Part shown: one piece after another, positions 9,239 through 16,560 of the stretch
Layout of the letters: each line of letters starts with the position of its first letter
How positions within the stretch are numbered: the stretch's first letter is position 1
Assembly (NCBI RefSeq): GCF_014646995.1
Contig: NZ_BMOI01000012.1
Coordinates: 1 to 64,000 of the forward strand
Origin: Curtobacterium luteum
GTDB lineage: Bacteria; Actinomycetota; Actinomycetes; Actinomycetales; Microbacteriaceae
Length of the DNA: 64,000 nt
Reading direction: 5' to 3'
The notes under the pieces: model-generated
Databases searched by the model: none
The model's input: only the letters and a program-made list of their open reading frames with translations
What the model was told of the DNA's origin: nothing
Translations under genes and position numbers: made by a program

Positions 9239-10153
9239 TCAGCGCGCGAGGGGGTCGAGGTTGAGGGTCGTGCCCTCGTAGAGGTACTGGTCGTCGCCGA
9301 ACACCTGCACGCCCTCGTTCAGCCAGACGAGCGCGCGGACGCTGATGCTGAAGCGTGCCGCGACGTCCCCGATGAGGTCGTCCGGCGCCACGACGTACGA
9401 CGTCGGCACACCGCTCGGCGTCGTCGCCGTGACCTGCCCGGCGGCGTTCGCCCGTGCGCCGCCGTCGACCGGGCGCACGTTGGTCGTCCGCGCCGGGACC
9501 GACCAGCGGACCGTCGTCACCGCGAGGACCTTGCCGGGGCCGAGCTCGATCGGCTCCGCGGAGTCGGGCCCCGCGGAGGAGTACGTCACGAGGGTGGTGA
9601 GCCCGGACGGATCGACACCGGAGCCGTCGAGCGGCACGGTCGCCGAGGTTCCCGGGGCCGCGGTCGCGCTGCCGAGTGGGTGATCGCCCACGCCCGTGTA
9701 GGTGAGCCCGTCGCCGACCGCCCGCGGCCGCTCGAACAGGGACACCGACACCGGGACCGGCAGCGTCGACGTGAAGCCGGAGTACTGCGCCGAGAACGTG
9801 TCGTCGCCGTCGGACACCATGCGGAAGTGGAAGTGGACGCTGCCGAGCGGTGACGCGACGTCCCCCTCCGCGACGACCGTCCCGGCGGCGATGCGGCTCA
9901 GCGTCGGTGCGGGCGCGGCCGCCTCGGTCGGTACGGGGGTCGGCGTGCGTGGGTGCGCCGATGCCTCGAGCAGTGCGTCGGCCGACGACTCGTCGGGAGT
10001 GGGCGTCGGGGTCGCTGACGGGCTCCCGGACCGATCCGATCGCGTCGGCGGCGGTACCGGGTCCGGGCTGCGGAGCAGGCTGCAGCCGCTCAGCGCGACG
10101 ATCCCGATCGTCACGAGCCCCAGTGTGGCGACGGTCCTCGGTGCAGTCCCCAT
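9239..10153 (-). CDS. LysM-domain lipoprotein
   Basis: A 304-residue exported protein. The N-terminus MGTAPRTVATLGLVTIGIVA runs into the lipobox LSGC at about residue 23, so it is predicted to be cleaved and lipid-anchored. A Pro/Thr-rich linker follows (residues about 30-80), then a beta-rich domain of unknown family. Near the C-terminus is a LysM peptidoglycan-binding motif: SYVVAPDDLIGDVAARFSIS, VRALVWLNEG and YLYEGTTLNL. I chose the ATG at 10151-10153 because the signal peptide begins there. It is divergent from the gene at 10245, sharing a 91-nt promoter region. A cell-wall role is likely. Confidence 0.8.
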   Translation of the reverse strand: MGTAPRTVATLGLVTIGIVALSGCSLLRSPDPVPPPTRSDRSGSPSATPTPTPDESSADALLEASAHPRTPTPVPTEAAAPAPTLSRIAAGTVVAEGDVASPLGSVHFHFRMVSDGDDTFSAQYSGFTSTLPVPVSVSLFERPRAVGDGLTYTGVGDHPLGSATAAPGTSATVPLDGSGVDPSGLTTLVTYSSAGPDSAEPIELGPGKVLAVTTVRWSVPARTTNVRPVDGGARANAAGQVTATTPSGVPTSYVVAPDDLIGDVAARFSISVRALVWLNEGVQVFGDDQYLYEGTTLNLDPLAR

Positions 10154-10244
10154 CGTGTTCCCCCTCCCGCGCGATGCTGTTCGGGGGAGTCCGTGCACGC
10201 GAACCGGTCGTGCGCTGTCGCCTGCAGGCGTTAGCGTCGTCGGC

Positions 10245-10739
10245 ATGGACCGTTCGGAGATCCTCGCCGCCGCCGCGGCTGCCCACGCCGCCCGCATCGC
10301 GGAGTCCGGCGGTGACGACGCTGCCGCGCGCGCCCGTGCCGAGTCGATCGCCGGGCGCGATGCCCTGACCGACGACGCCGCCCGTGACGCCGCTCGCCGC
10401 CGCGCGGGCGAGGCCGACCGGGCCGCCGACCGCACCGAGGGCGCACTGTCCGACTGGCACCGGATGGGCACCCGTCGCGGGGTCACCCCGGACGAGCAGG
10501 TCCGCTCCGCTTGGTCGATCGCCGGCGTGCCGGAGCAGGGCGGGACGCGGGCCCTCGCGAACGTGTTGCTCTCCACCGCCGGGCACGCCGGGCGGGTCGC
10601 CGACGCAGCCCGTCGAGACCCGAAGCTCGCCGGCGCTGCGAGCGCTGCGGCACGCCGGACGGTTCGTCGGTACACGGACCACGGCGCGGGGATGGCCTCG
10701 CTGGGCGACGTCCTCGATGATGACACCATGACCGATTGA
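10245..10739 (+). CDS. hypothetical alpha-helical protein
   Basis: A 164-residue Ala/Arg/Asp-rich soluble protein with no transmembrane segment or known motif. The first 80 residues look like long amphipathic helices. A typical leaderless box TAGCGT lies 7 nt before the ATG (10232-10237). Its stop overlaps the TTGACA -35 element of the next gene. I do not recognise the family. Confidence 0.55.
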   Translation: MDRSEILAAAAAAHAARIAESGGDDAAARARAESIAGRDALTDDAARDAARRRAGEADRAADRTEGALSDWHRMGTRRGVTPDEQVRSAWSIAGVPEQGGTRALANVLLSTAGHAGRVADAARRDPKLAGAASAAARRTVRRYTDHGAGMASLGDVLDDDTMTD

Positions 10740-10763
10740 CAGGACATGGATCGGAGTTACGAT
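10736..10763 (+). promoter_or_regulatory. promoter of the sugar-porter gene
   Basis: TTGACA (10736-10741), a 16-nt spacer and TACGAT (10758-10763) form a near-consensus housekeeping promoter. It is followed by inverted GATCGC...GCGATC repeats (10761-10787) that could be an operator. The gene start is 45 nt downstream. Confidence 0.6.
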
Positions 10764-10807
10764 CGCTGCACGCGATGAAGCGCGATCACGGACGAAGGAG
10801 TCACCGG

Positions 10808-12265
10808 ATGGTCGACATCGAGCAGACCGCACCGAACGCCACCCTGCCCCCGGTCGGGACGGGTCCGCACCGCCGCCGCCTGGGCGTGCTGGCACTCGTC
10901 GCCACCTTCGGCGGCCTGCTCTTCGGCTACGACACCGGCGTGATCAACGGTGCGCTGCGCCCCATGCGGACCGAGCTCGGTCTGACGAACCTCACCGAGG
11001 GCGTCGTCACGAGCTCGCTCCTGTTCGGCGCGGCGATCGGGGCGATGCTCGGCGGTCGCATCGCCGACGGATGGGGACGCCGGAAGACGATCATCCTGCT
11101 CGCCGTGACCTTCTTCGTCGGCACGGTCGTGTGCGTCGCGGCACCGAGCTTCGGCGTCATGGTCGTCGGACGGGTGCTCCTCGGCCTGGCGGTCGGTGGC
11201 GCCTCGACCGTGGTGCCGGTGTTCCTCGCCGAACTCGCGCCCTACGAGATCCGCGGGTCGCTGTCCGGCCGCAACGAGCTCATGATCGTCATCGGGCAGC
11301 TCGCGGCCTTCGTCGTGAACGCGGCCATCGGCAGCCTCTGGGGTGAGGGCGACGGCGTCTGGCGCGTCATGCTCGCCGTCTGTGCGCTGCCCGCGATCGC
11401 GCTCTTCGTCGGCATGCTCCGGGTCCCGGAGTCGCCGCGGTGGCTGGCCTCGGCGGGGCGGGGCGACGAGGCCCTCGAGGTGCTCCGGCAGATCCGGTCC
11501 GAGGAGCGCGCGAGGGCCGAGCTCGCGGACATCGAGCGGACGAACGCCGTCGAGGCCGAGGTGCAGCGCGAGAGTGGCTGGCGCGTCCTCCTCGGCAACA
11601 AGTGGCTCGTCCGGATCGTGCTCGTCGGCGCGGGCATCGGCGTCGCCCAGCAGCTCACCGGGATCAACTCGATCATGTACTACGGCCAGACCGTGCTCGT
11701 CGAGTCGGGCTTCCAGGAGCAGGCGGCCCTCATCGCCAACATCGCTCCCGGGGTCATCGCGGTGATCGGCGGCTTCATCGCCATCCGCAACATGGAGCGC
11801 ATCAACCGGCGCACGACGCTCATCCTCGGGTACTCGCTGACCACGCTCTGCCACTTCCTCATCGGCATCGCGTCGATGACCCTGGTCGAGGGCAACCCGG
11901 CGCGTCCGTGGGTGATCCTGTTCCTCGTCGTCGCGTTCGTCGGGTCGATGCAGACCTTCCTCAACATCGCCACCTGGGTGATCCTGTCCGAGATCTTCCC
12001 GACGCAGATCAGGGCGCTCGGCATGGGCATCGCGGTGTTCTGCCTCTGGATCGCGAACGCGTTCCTCGGGCTGTACTTCCCCTCGATCGTCGCCGCGACC
12101 GGGATCACCGGCACCTTCTTCGGCTTCGCGGTCGTCGGGCTCCTCGCCCTGCTCTTCATCTGGAAGTTCGTGCCCGAGAGCCGCGGTCGCACCCTCGAGG
12201 AGGTCGAGGAGGGCGTCACCACCGGCAACATCTTCGTGGTCGACAAGAAGCGGGCGCGCGCCTGA
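10808..12265 (+). CDS. sugar porter family MFS transporter
   Basis: A 485-residue, 12-helix major-facilitator sugar transporter in the XylE/IolT/GalP family. Typical motifs are GGLLFGYDTGVINGAL in helix 1, GRIADGWGRRK in loop 2-3, PESPRWL after helix 6, the sugar-binding QQLTGINSIMYYGQ in helix 7, and the C-terminal PESRGRTLEEVEE. It likely imports a monosaccharide or inositol by proton symport; the substrate cannot be read from sequence. ATG 10808 is preceded by GAAGGAG. It has its own consensus-like promoter at 10736-10763 and ends before a palindromic terminator. Confidence 0.9.
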   Translation: MVDIEQTAPNATLPPVGTGPHRRRLGVLALVATFGGLLFGYDTGVINGALRPMRTELGLTNLTEGVVTSSLLFGAAIGAMLGGRIADGWGRRKTIILLAVTFFVGTVVCVAAPSFGVMVVGRVLLGLAVGGASTVVPVFLAELAPYEIRGSLSGRNELMIVIGQLAAFVVNAAIGSLWGEGDGVWRVMLAVCALPAIALFVGMLRVPESPRWLASAGRGDEALEVLRQIRSEERARAELADIERTNAVEAEVQRESGWRVLLGNKWLVRIVLVGAGIGVAQQLTGINSIMYYGQTVLVESGFQEQAALIANIAPGVIAVIGGFIAIRNMERINRRTTLILGYSLTTLCHFLIGIASMTLVEGNPARPWVILFLVVAFVGSMQTFLNIATWVILSEIFPTQIRALGMGIAVFCLWIANAFLGLYFPSIVAATGITGTFFGFAVVGLLALLFIWKFVPESRGRTLEEVEEGVTTGNIFVVDKKRARA

Positions 12266-12289
12266 TCCCGCTCGACGGAGCAACCCACC

Positions 12290-12329
12290 GACGGGAGGCG
12301 CGGTGCCGGCTGGCACCGCGCCTCCCGTC
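12290..12329. terminator. GACGGGAGGC-family palindrome copy 2
   Basis: 18-bp perfect arms (GACGGGAGGCGCGGTGCC and its complement) around a 4-nt loop GGCT, 24 nt after the sugar-porter stop. It likely acts as an intrinsic terminator. Confidence 0.75.
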
Positions 12330-12385
12330 CCTCGCCCACCCGGCTGGGAACGGCGGATCGGCCCGACCGTAGGCTCGGTCCGTCG

Positions 12386-12399
12386 TTGTAGCCGTACAA
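12386..12399. promoter_or_regulatory. TTGTA-N4-TACAA operator upstream of the DUF4396 gene
   Basis: TTGTAGCCGTACAA lies just before the ribosome binding site GGAGG of the DUF4396 gene. The same TTGTA-N4-TACAA pattern recurs at 13615-13628, with a near copy (TTGTG-N4-TACAA) at 13632-13645. All lie on either side of the MarR gene at 13141, the probable binding protein. Confidence 0.55.
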
Positions 12400-12414
12400 G
12401 TCCGGAGGTGTCGC

Positions 12415-13119
12415 GTGGTCGAGCTGGGTGCGCCTGCCTTCCCGTCCCCGCTCACCGCGCTCTGCGCGGTGCTCCTGGCCGTCGCGGTCGCCTGCGCGGT
12501 GTTCGTCGCGTTCGACGTCGTCCGGCACCCGCCGCAGATGCGGGTCATGGCGCTCGTGTGGCCGCTCACGATGCTGTTCGGCAGTGTCGTCTGGCTCGTC
12601 TTCTACCTCCGCCGGGGCCGGGCCACAGCGGCCGACCACGGGCGTTGGGCGGGCACCGCGATCGACACCAGCCATTGCGGCGCCGGCTGTGCACTCGGTG
12701 ACCTGCTCGGCGAGTTCGGCCTCGCCTGGTTCCCCGCGATCGGGACCCTTGTCGGGCTCGGCTCGCTGTACCAGGACCGCATGGTCGCCGGGTGGGTCGT
12801 GGACTTCGTGCTCGCGTACCTGCTCGGCATCGGCTTCCAGTACTTCGCCATCGCCCCGATGCGCGGCCTCGGCGTCCGCGCCGGACTCGTCGCGGCCCTG
12901 AAGGCCGACACGCTCAGCATCGTCGCGTGGCAGATCGGCATGTACGGGCTCATGGCGGTCTGGCAGCTCGCCGTGTTCCCGGCGCTGTTCGGCGGCCGGG
13001 CGAGTGTCTTCTCCCCGGAGTTCTGGGTGGCGATGCAGCTCGCGATGGTGGCCGGCTTCGTGTGCGCGTACCCGGTGAACGCCTGGCTGGTCCGCCGCGG
13101 CATCAAGGATGCGATGTGA
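12415..13119 (+). CDS. DUF4396 domain-containing membrane protein
   Basis: A 234-residue protein with a GTG start and GGAGG at 12403-12407. It has about six hydrophobic helices: LTALCAVLLAVAVACAVFVA, then ALVWPLTMLFGSVVWLVFYL, and four in the second half. Between helices 2 and 3 is the conserved TSHCGAGCALGDLLGEF, with His and Cys residues that could bind metal. DUF4396 proteins have no firm function; the His/Cys motif recalls heavy-metal-related membrane proteins. A MarR gene follows and an operator-like palindrome precedes it, suggesting local control. Confidence 0.8.
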   Translation: MVELGAPAFPSPLTALCAVLLAVAVACAVFVAFDVVRHPPQMRVMALVWPLTMLFGSVVWLVFYLRRGRATAADHGRWAGTAIDTSHCGAGCALGDLLGEFGLAWFPAIGTLVGLGSLYQDRMVAGWVVDFVLAYLLGIGFQYFAIAPMRGLGVRAGLVAALKADTLSIVAWQIGMYGLMAVWQLAVFPALFGGRASVFSPEFWVAMQLAMVAGFVCAYPVNAWLVRRGIKDAM

Positions 13120-13140
13120 CGGGCTGCGAGGATGGGCAGC

Positions 13141-13590
13141 ATGGCCGACCTCGATGAAGTCCTCGCAGCATCCCGCGGACTGCTCGGCGTCGTCGCGAGG
13201 TCGCTGACGTCGGCGCTGGAGCACGTCACGGTGCCGCAGTTCCGCCTCATCGTCCTCGTCACGACGCTCGGCCCGACGCGTGCCGGTGACCTCGCCGAAC
13301 GTCTGGCGGTGGGCCCGTCGACGCTCACGCGGAACGTTGACCGACTGGTGTCCGGCGGCTGGGTGGAGCGTCGACCGGGCTCGACGAACCGGCGCGAGGT
13401 GCTCATCGCCGCGACCGAGCAGGGTCGGGCGCTCGTCGACGAGGTCAGCGAGCGGCGCAGTCGGGAGCTCGCCCAGGTCCTCGAGCGGGTGCCCGAACCG
13501 GACCGACCGGCGGTGATCGCGGGCATGCGGGCGCTCCGCAGGGCGATGGACGAGCCGCTGCCCGAGGAGGTCTCCGCGTTCGGGGGCTGA
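13141..13590 (+). CDS. MarR-family transcriptional regulator
   Basis: A 149-residue winged-helix regulator. The recognition region reads RAGDLAERLAVGPSTLTRNVDRL, followed by a wing with GSTNRREVLIAATEQG (shown in parts: about residues 45-95). MarR proteins bind as dimers to palindromes and often release on small ligands or oxidants. I chose ATG 13141, with GAGGAT 7 nt upstream, over ATG 13132. It lies 21 nt after the DUF4396 gene and just before the broken ClC gene; the palindromes TTGTA-N4-TACAA on both sides are its likely sites. Confidence 0.8.
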   Translation: MADLDEVLAASRGLLGVVARSLTSALEHVTVPQFRLIVLVTTLGPTRAGDLAERLAVGPSTLTRNVDRLVSGGWVERRPGSTNRREVLIAATEQGRALVDEVSERRSRELAQVLERVPEPDRPAVIAGMRALRRAMDEPLPEEVSAFGG

Positions 13591-13614
13591 TCTCCGTCAC
13601 TCGACGCCGCAGAG

Positions 13615-13645
13615 TTGTACGCGTACAATCGTTGTGTTCGTACAA
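13615..13645. promoter_or_regulatory. double palindromic operator before the ClC remnant
   Basis: TTGTACGCGTACAA (13615-13628) is a perfect 14-bp palindrome. TTGTGTTCGTACAA (13632-13645) is a near copy, with centres 17 bp apart. They lie directly before GGAGG and the GTG at 13659, matching the site at 12386-12399. Confidence 0.6.
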
Positions 13646-13658
13646 CTGATGGAGGACC

Positions 13659-14445
13659 GTGTCGACATCCGCTCCTGCCCGTCCTCGCCACGTCGCTGAC
13701 CCTCGGCATCGGCGGCTCCGGCGGGGTCTTCGCGCCGTCGCTGTTCATCGGCGCGATGGTCGGTGCAGCGTTCGGCGAGGTCGCGGCGACGGTCGACCCG
13801 GCCCTGCACGGGCAGGTCGGGGCGTTCGCGGTCGTGGGGATGGGGGCCGTCTTCGCCGGGTCGACGAGGGCACCGATCACTGCGGGCATCATGCTCTTCG
13901 AGCTGACCGGTGACCACGCCCTGGTGCTGCCCGTCGTCGTGGCGGTCGTCATCGCGACCGCGGTGTCGAAGGTCCTCGCACGCGACACCGTCTACACGCT
14001 CAAGCTCAGTCGCCGCGGCGTCGACCTGACCGACTCCGCGCTCGCGGTCCGACGTTCCTCCGGCCGGACCGCCGGAGGAGCAGCACGGCCGCTCGGCCCG
14101 GTGGTGTCCAGGGCTGCGAGCGCGGCCGACGCGCTCGCAGCCCTGGAGTCCGGGGGCGGCGCGCCCGTCGTCGTCCTGGACGCCGACGGACACTTCGCCG
14201 GGGTCGTGTCCGCGCGGTCCGCCGGGGACGCGGTGCTCACGGACGTGGAGTTCGCGGCCCGCCCGGTGACGGACGTGCTGTCCGACGTCGTCCCGGTCCG
14301 CAGCGACGCCGGGCTCGACACCGTCGTGCAGGACGTGGTGGACGCGTCGGACACCGCCGGACTCCCGGTCGTCGACGAGGACGGCCGCCCGGTCGGGTGG
14401 CTCGGGCAGGCGGACGCGCTGCGGGCTCTGGTCCTCGCTCGGTGA
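13659..14445 (+). pseudogene. remnant of a ClC chloride channel with CBS domains (internal deletion and frameshift)
   Basis: A ribosome binding site (GGAGG, 13651-13655) and a GTG start at 13659 begin MSTSAPARP. The frame that follows then encodes nothing recognisable. From about 13670 the +1-shifted frame gives the second half of a ClC channel: LATSLTLGIGGSGGVFAPSL, GAFAVVGMGAVFAGSTRAP, then two CBS-like units at 14100-14440 ending DEDGRPVGWLGQADALRAL. The N-terminal half, with the GSGIP and GKEGP filter motifs, is absent. The only in-frame start would be TTG 13615, inside the operator. I read this as an internal deletion of some 350 codons joined out of frame. Confidence 0.75.
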
Positions 14446-14491
14446 CGGACTGGAGGCTCGTGGCGGATCCGCCACGAGCCTCCAGTCCGTC
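14444..14491. terminator. 48-bp perfect palindrome, GACGGGAGGC family copy 3
   Basis: GACGGACTGGAGGCTCGTGG then CGGA and the exact reverse complement. It overlaps the ClC-remnant stop and lies 11 nt past the convergent oxidoreductase gene. A variant of the family with CTGGAG in place of CGGGAG on both arms, so changes are compensated. Confidence 0.75.
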
Positions 14492-14502
14492 TGCTGGGCC
14501 CG

Positions 14503-15501
14503 CTACGGGCGCAGGAGCACCTTGCCGACGCGGCCCGCGGTGTCGCTGGCGCGCGCAGCCGCGCGGGCCTCCTCGAACGGGAAGACCTCGGAGACGGGGA
14601 GCGTCAGCGACCCGTCGAGTACGCGGGTGATGAGCTCGCCGAAGAGCTGCTGCTTGAGCGGCGCGTCCATCGTCTTGCTGACGACGGCGCCCCAGAAGCC
14701 CTTGACCGTGAGCTGGCCGAAGATGACCTTGCCCGACGGGATCTCGAGCGTGGGAGAGGCCATCGCGCCGAACACGACGAGGGTGCCGTTCTCGCCCATG
14801 ACGGAGGCGAGGTCACCGGCGGCCTTGCCACCGACGGACTCCACGCCCGCGATGATCGGTGCGCCGCCCGTGATCGCGCGGACCTGGTCCTGCCAGTCGT
14901 CGGCGTCGGTGGCCACGATGCGGTCGATGCCCTGCTCGCGGAGCTCCTCGACACCGGCAGCGCGGCGGACGAGCCCGATCACGTTGATGCCCCGGGCCTT
15001 GCCGAGCTGCGCGACCATGCGCCCGACGGCGCCGTTCGCGGCGTTCTGGATGAGCCAGTCGCCCTCGTGCAGGTCGAGCGAGTGCAGCAGGCTGATCGCG
15101 CTGAACGGCATCGACACGAGCTGTGCCGCGGCCTCGTCGGACATGTCGTCCGGCACCGGCACGAGGCCGGCCGCGTTCGCGGTGTAGTGCTCGGCCCACA
15201 CGCCGAAGGTGCCGCCGGCGACGCGCTGGCCGACGGACAGGTTCGTGACGCCGTCGCCGAGGGCCTCGACGACGCCGAGTGCCTCGGTGCCGGAGGCTGC
15301 GGGCAGCTCGGGCTTGAAGCCGTAGGTGCCGCGGATCGTCCACAGGTCGTGGTTGTGGATGGGGGAGAGGACGGTGCGGACGAGGACCTCGCCGGCGCCG
15401 GGGGTCGGGACCGGGCGCTCCTCGGTGGTCAGCACGTCGGCGGGCTCGCCGAACTCGTGGTGGACGACGGCGCGCATGGTGGTGGGGATGGTGTCGGTCA
15501 T
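14503..15501 (-). CDS. medium-chain oxidoreductase, enoyl-reductase/quinone-oxidoreductase-like
   Basis: A 332-residue MDR-superfamily enzyme. It has a GroES-like N-terminal domain (PAASGTEALGVVEALGDGV) and a Rossmann domain with LIQNAANGAVGRMVAQLGKA. The AANGAVG form of the nucleotide loop resembles trans-2-enoyl-CoA reductases rather than zinc alcohol dehydrogenases, and the zinc-ligand cysteines are missing. NADPH is the likely cofactor. Its ATG is 2 nt after the ohr stop, so it is the third gene of ohrR-ohr-mdr and may help deal with lipid peroxide products. The substrate is inferred. Confidence 0.8.
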   Translation of the reverse strand: MTDTIPTTMRAVVHHEFGEPADVLTTEERPVPTPGAGEVLVRTVLSPIHNHDLWTIRGTYGFKPELPAASGTEALGVVEALGDGVTNLSVGQRVAGGTFGVWAEHYTANAAGLVPVPDDMSDEAAAQLVSMPFSAISLLHSLDLHEGDWLIQNAANGAVGRMVAQLGKARGINVIGLVRRAAGVEELREQGIDRIVATDADDWQDQVRAITGGAPIIAGVESVGGKAAGDLASVMGENGTLVVFGAMASPTLEIPSGKVIFGQLTVKGFWGAVVSKTMDAPLKQQLFGELITRVLDGSLTLPVSEVFPFEEARAAARASDTAGRVGKVLLRP

Positions 15502-15503
15502 GC

Positions 15504-15926
15504 TCAGTCCTCCGAGACGGTGATGGTGACGTCGATGTTGCCGCGGGTCGCGTTCGAGTACGGGCAGACCTGGTGCGCGGCGTCCGCGAGGGCCTGGGCC
15601 TGGTCGTGCTCGAGCCCGGGCAGCACGACCTCGAGCAGGACGGCGAGCTGGTAGCCGCCGTTGCCGTTCGGGCCGATCTGGACGCGGCCGCCGACGGACG
15701 AGTCGGCGATCTTCACCTTCTGCGCGCGGGCGACGCCCTGGAGCGCGGAGTGGAAGCAGGCGGCGTACCCGGCGGCGAAGAGCTGCTCGGGGTTCGTGCC
15801 GGCTCCGGAGCCGCCCATCTCCTTCGGGATCGCGAGGTCGAGCGCGAACGAGCCGTCGCTGGTCGCGACGCGGCCGTCGCGGCCGGCACCGGTGGAGAGG
15901 GCCTCGGCGGTGTAGAGGGCTTCCAT
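15504..15926 (-). CDS. ohr: organic hydroperoxide resistance protein (Ohr/OsmC family)
   Basis: A 140-residue thiol peroxidase that reduces organic and lipid hydroperoxides. Both catalytic cysteines are present, in AAGYAACFHSALQGVA and in AHQVCPYSNATRGN. The N-terminus MEALYTAEALSTGAGRDGRV and EMGGSGAGTNPEQLFAAGYA are typical of Ohr. It is preceded by GAAGGAA. Upstream is the MarR-type sensor ohrR (21 nt gap) and downstream the enoyl-reductase-like gene, so induction by organic peroxide is expected. Confidence 0.92.
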   Translation of the reverse strand: MEALYTAEALSTGAGRDGRVATSDGSFALDLAIPKEMGGSGAGTNPEQLFAAGYAACFHSALQGVARAQKVKIADSSVGGRVQIGPNGNGGYQLAVLLEVVLPGLEHDQAQALADAAHQVCPYSNATRGNIDVTITVSED

Positions 15927-15947
15927 GTGGTTCCTTCCTTCGTGGGG

Positions 15948-16406
15948 TCAGTGGTGCTGCGCGGCGGCCTGCTGGGGCTCCGCGGCAGCGTGCATGGTGG
16001 CGGTGAGGCGCTGGAGCGTGGAGATGAGCTCGAGTGCGGCCTGCTCGTCGGACAGGCCCATGCCCTGGGCGATGCGGGCCGGGACGTGCGCCAGCTCGGG
16101 CCGGATCGAGCGGCCCCGCTCGCCGAGCGTCACGCTGACGACGCGCTCGTCGGTGCTCCGGCGCTCACGACGCACGAGGTCGGTCTGTTCCATCCGGCGC
16201 AACAGCGGCGAGAGGGTGCCCGAGTCGAGTCGGAGGTGGTCGCCGAGGGACGACACGGTCTGGTCGCCCTCGATCCAGAGGGTGACGAGCACCAGGTACT
16301 GCGGGTAGGTCAGTCCCCACGGTTCGAGCAGGGCGCGGTACGCCTGGGTCGTCGCCCGGGACGCCGCGTAGAGCGAGAAGCACACCATCTCGTCGGTCAC
16401 CGGCAT
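15948..16406 (-). CDS. ohrR: OhrR, MarR-family organic-peroxide sensor repressor
   Basis: A 152-residue winged-helix repressor. The family signature near the N-terminus, MVCFSLYAASRATTQAYR, holds the peroxide-reactive cysteine at about residue 9. The DNA-binding part reads SSLGDHLRLDSGTLSPLLRR, followed by the wing region with STDERVVSVTL. I chose ATG 16404-16406 (MPVTDEMVCF). It is the first gene before ohr, and palindromes at 16416-16442 directly upstream are its likely operator. Oxidation of the cysteine should release DNA and induce the operon. Confidence 0.9.
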   Translation of the reverse strand: MPVTDEMVCFSLYAASRATTQAYRALLEPWGLTYPQYLVLVTLWIEGDQTVSSLGDHLRLDSGTLSPLLRRMEQTDLVRRERRSTDERVVSVTLGERGRSIRPELAHVPARIAQGMGLSDEQAALELISTLQRLTATMHAAAEPQQAAAQHH

Positions 16407-16415
16407 GCTCCGAGT

Positions 16416-16442
16416 GTTGCACACAACAACGTTGTGCACAAC
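16416..16442. promoter_or_regulatory. OhrR double operator
   Basis: GTTGTGCACAAC (16431-16442) is a perfect 12-bp palindrome, and GTTGCACACAAC (16416-16427) an imperfect copy 15 bp away. They start 10 nt before the ohrR start codon, the expected place for autoregulation. Confidence 0.65.
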
Positions 16443-16480
16443 CGAGTTGCGGATGGCTGCAGCGGGAACCGACATCTGCA

Positions 16481-16534
16481 CGGGGCGGACGGGAGGCACG
16501 GTGCGGGCCGGCCCCGTGCCTCCCGTCCGCCCCG
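16481..16534. terminator. GACGGGAGGC-family palindrome copy 4
   Basis: 21-bp perfect arms (16481-16501 and 16514-16534, starting CGGGGCGGACGGGAGGCACG) around a 12-nt loop. It lies 27 nt past the DHA2 transporter stop on the minus strand and before the ohrR promoter. Confidence 0.72.
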
Positions 16535-16560
16535 TCTCAGCGTCCGGAGCCGCGGGCCGG

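Noticed and set aside
13615..14445. An intact short channel gene from TTG 13615
   Set aside because: That start lies inside the operator palindrome and has no ribosome binding site, while the well-formed GTG 13659 is in another frame; a working ClC needs its N-terminal half.
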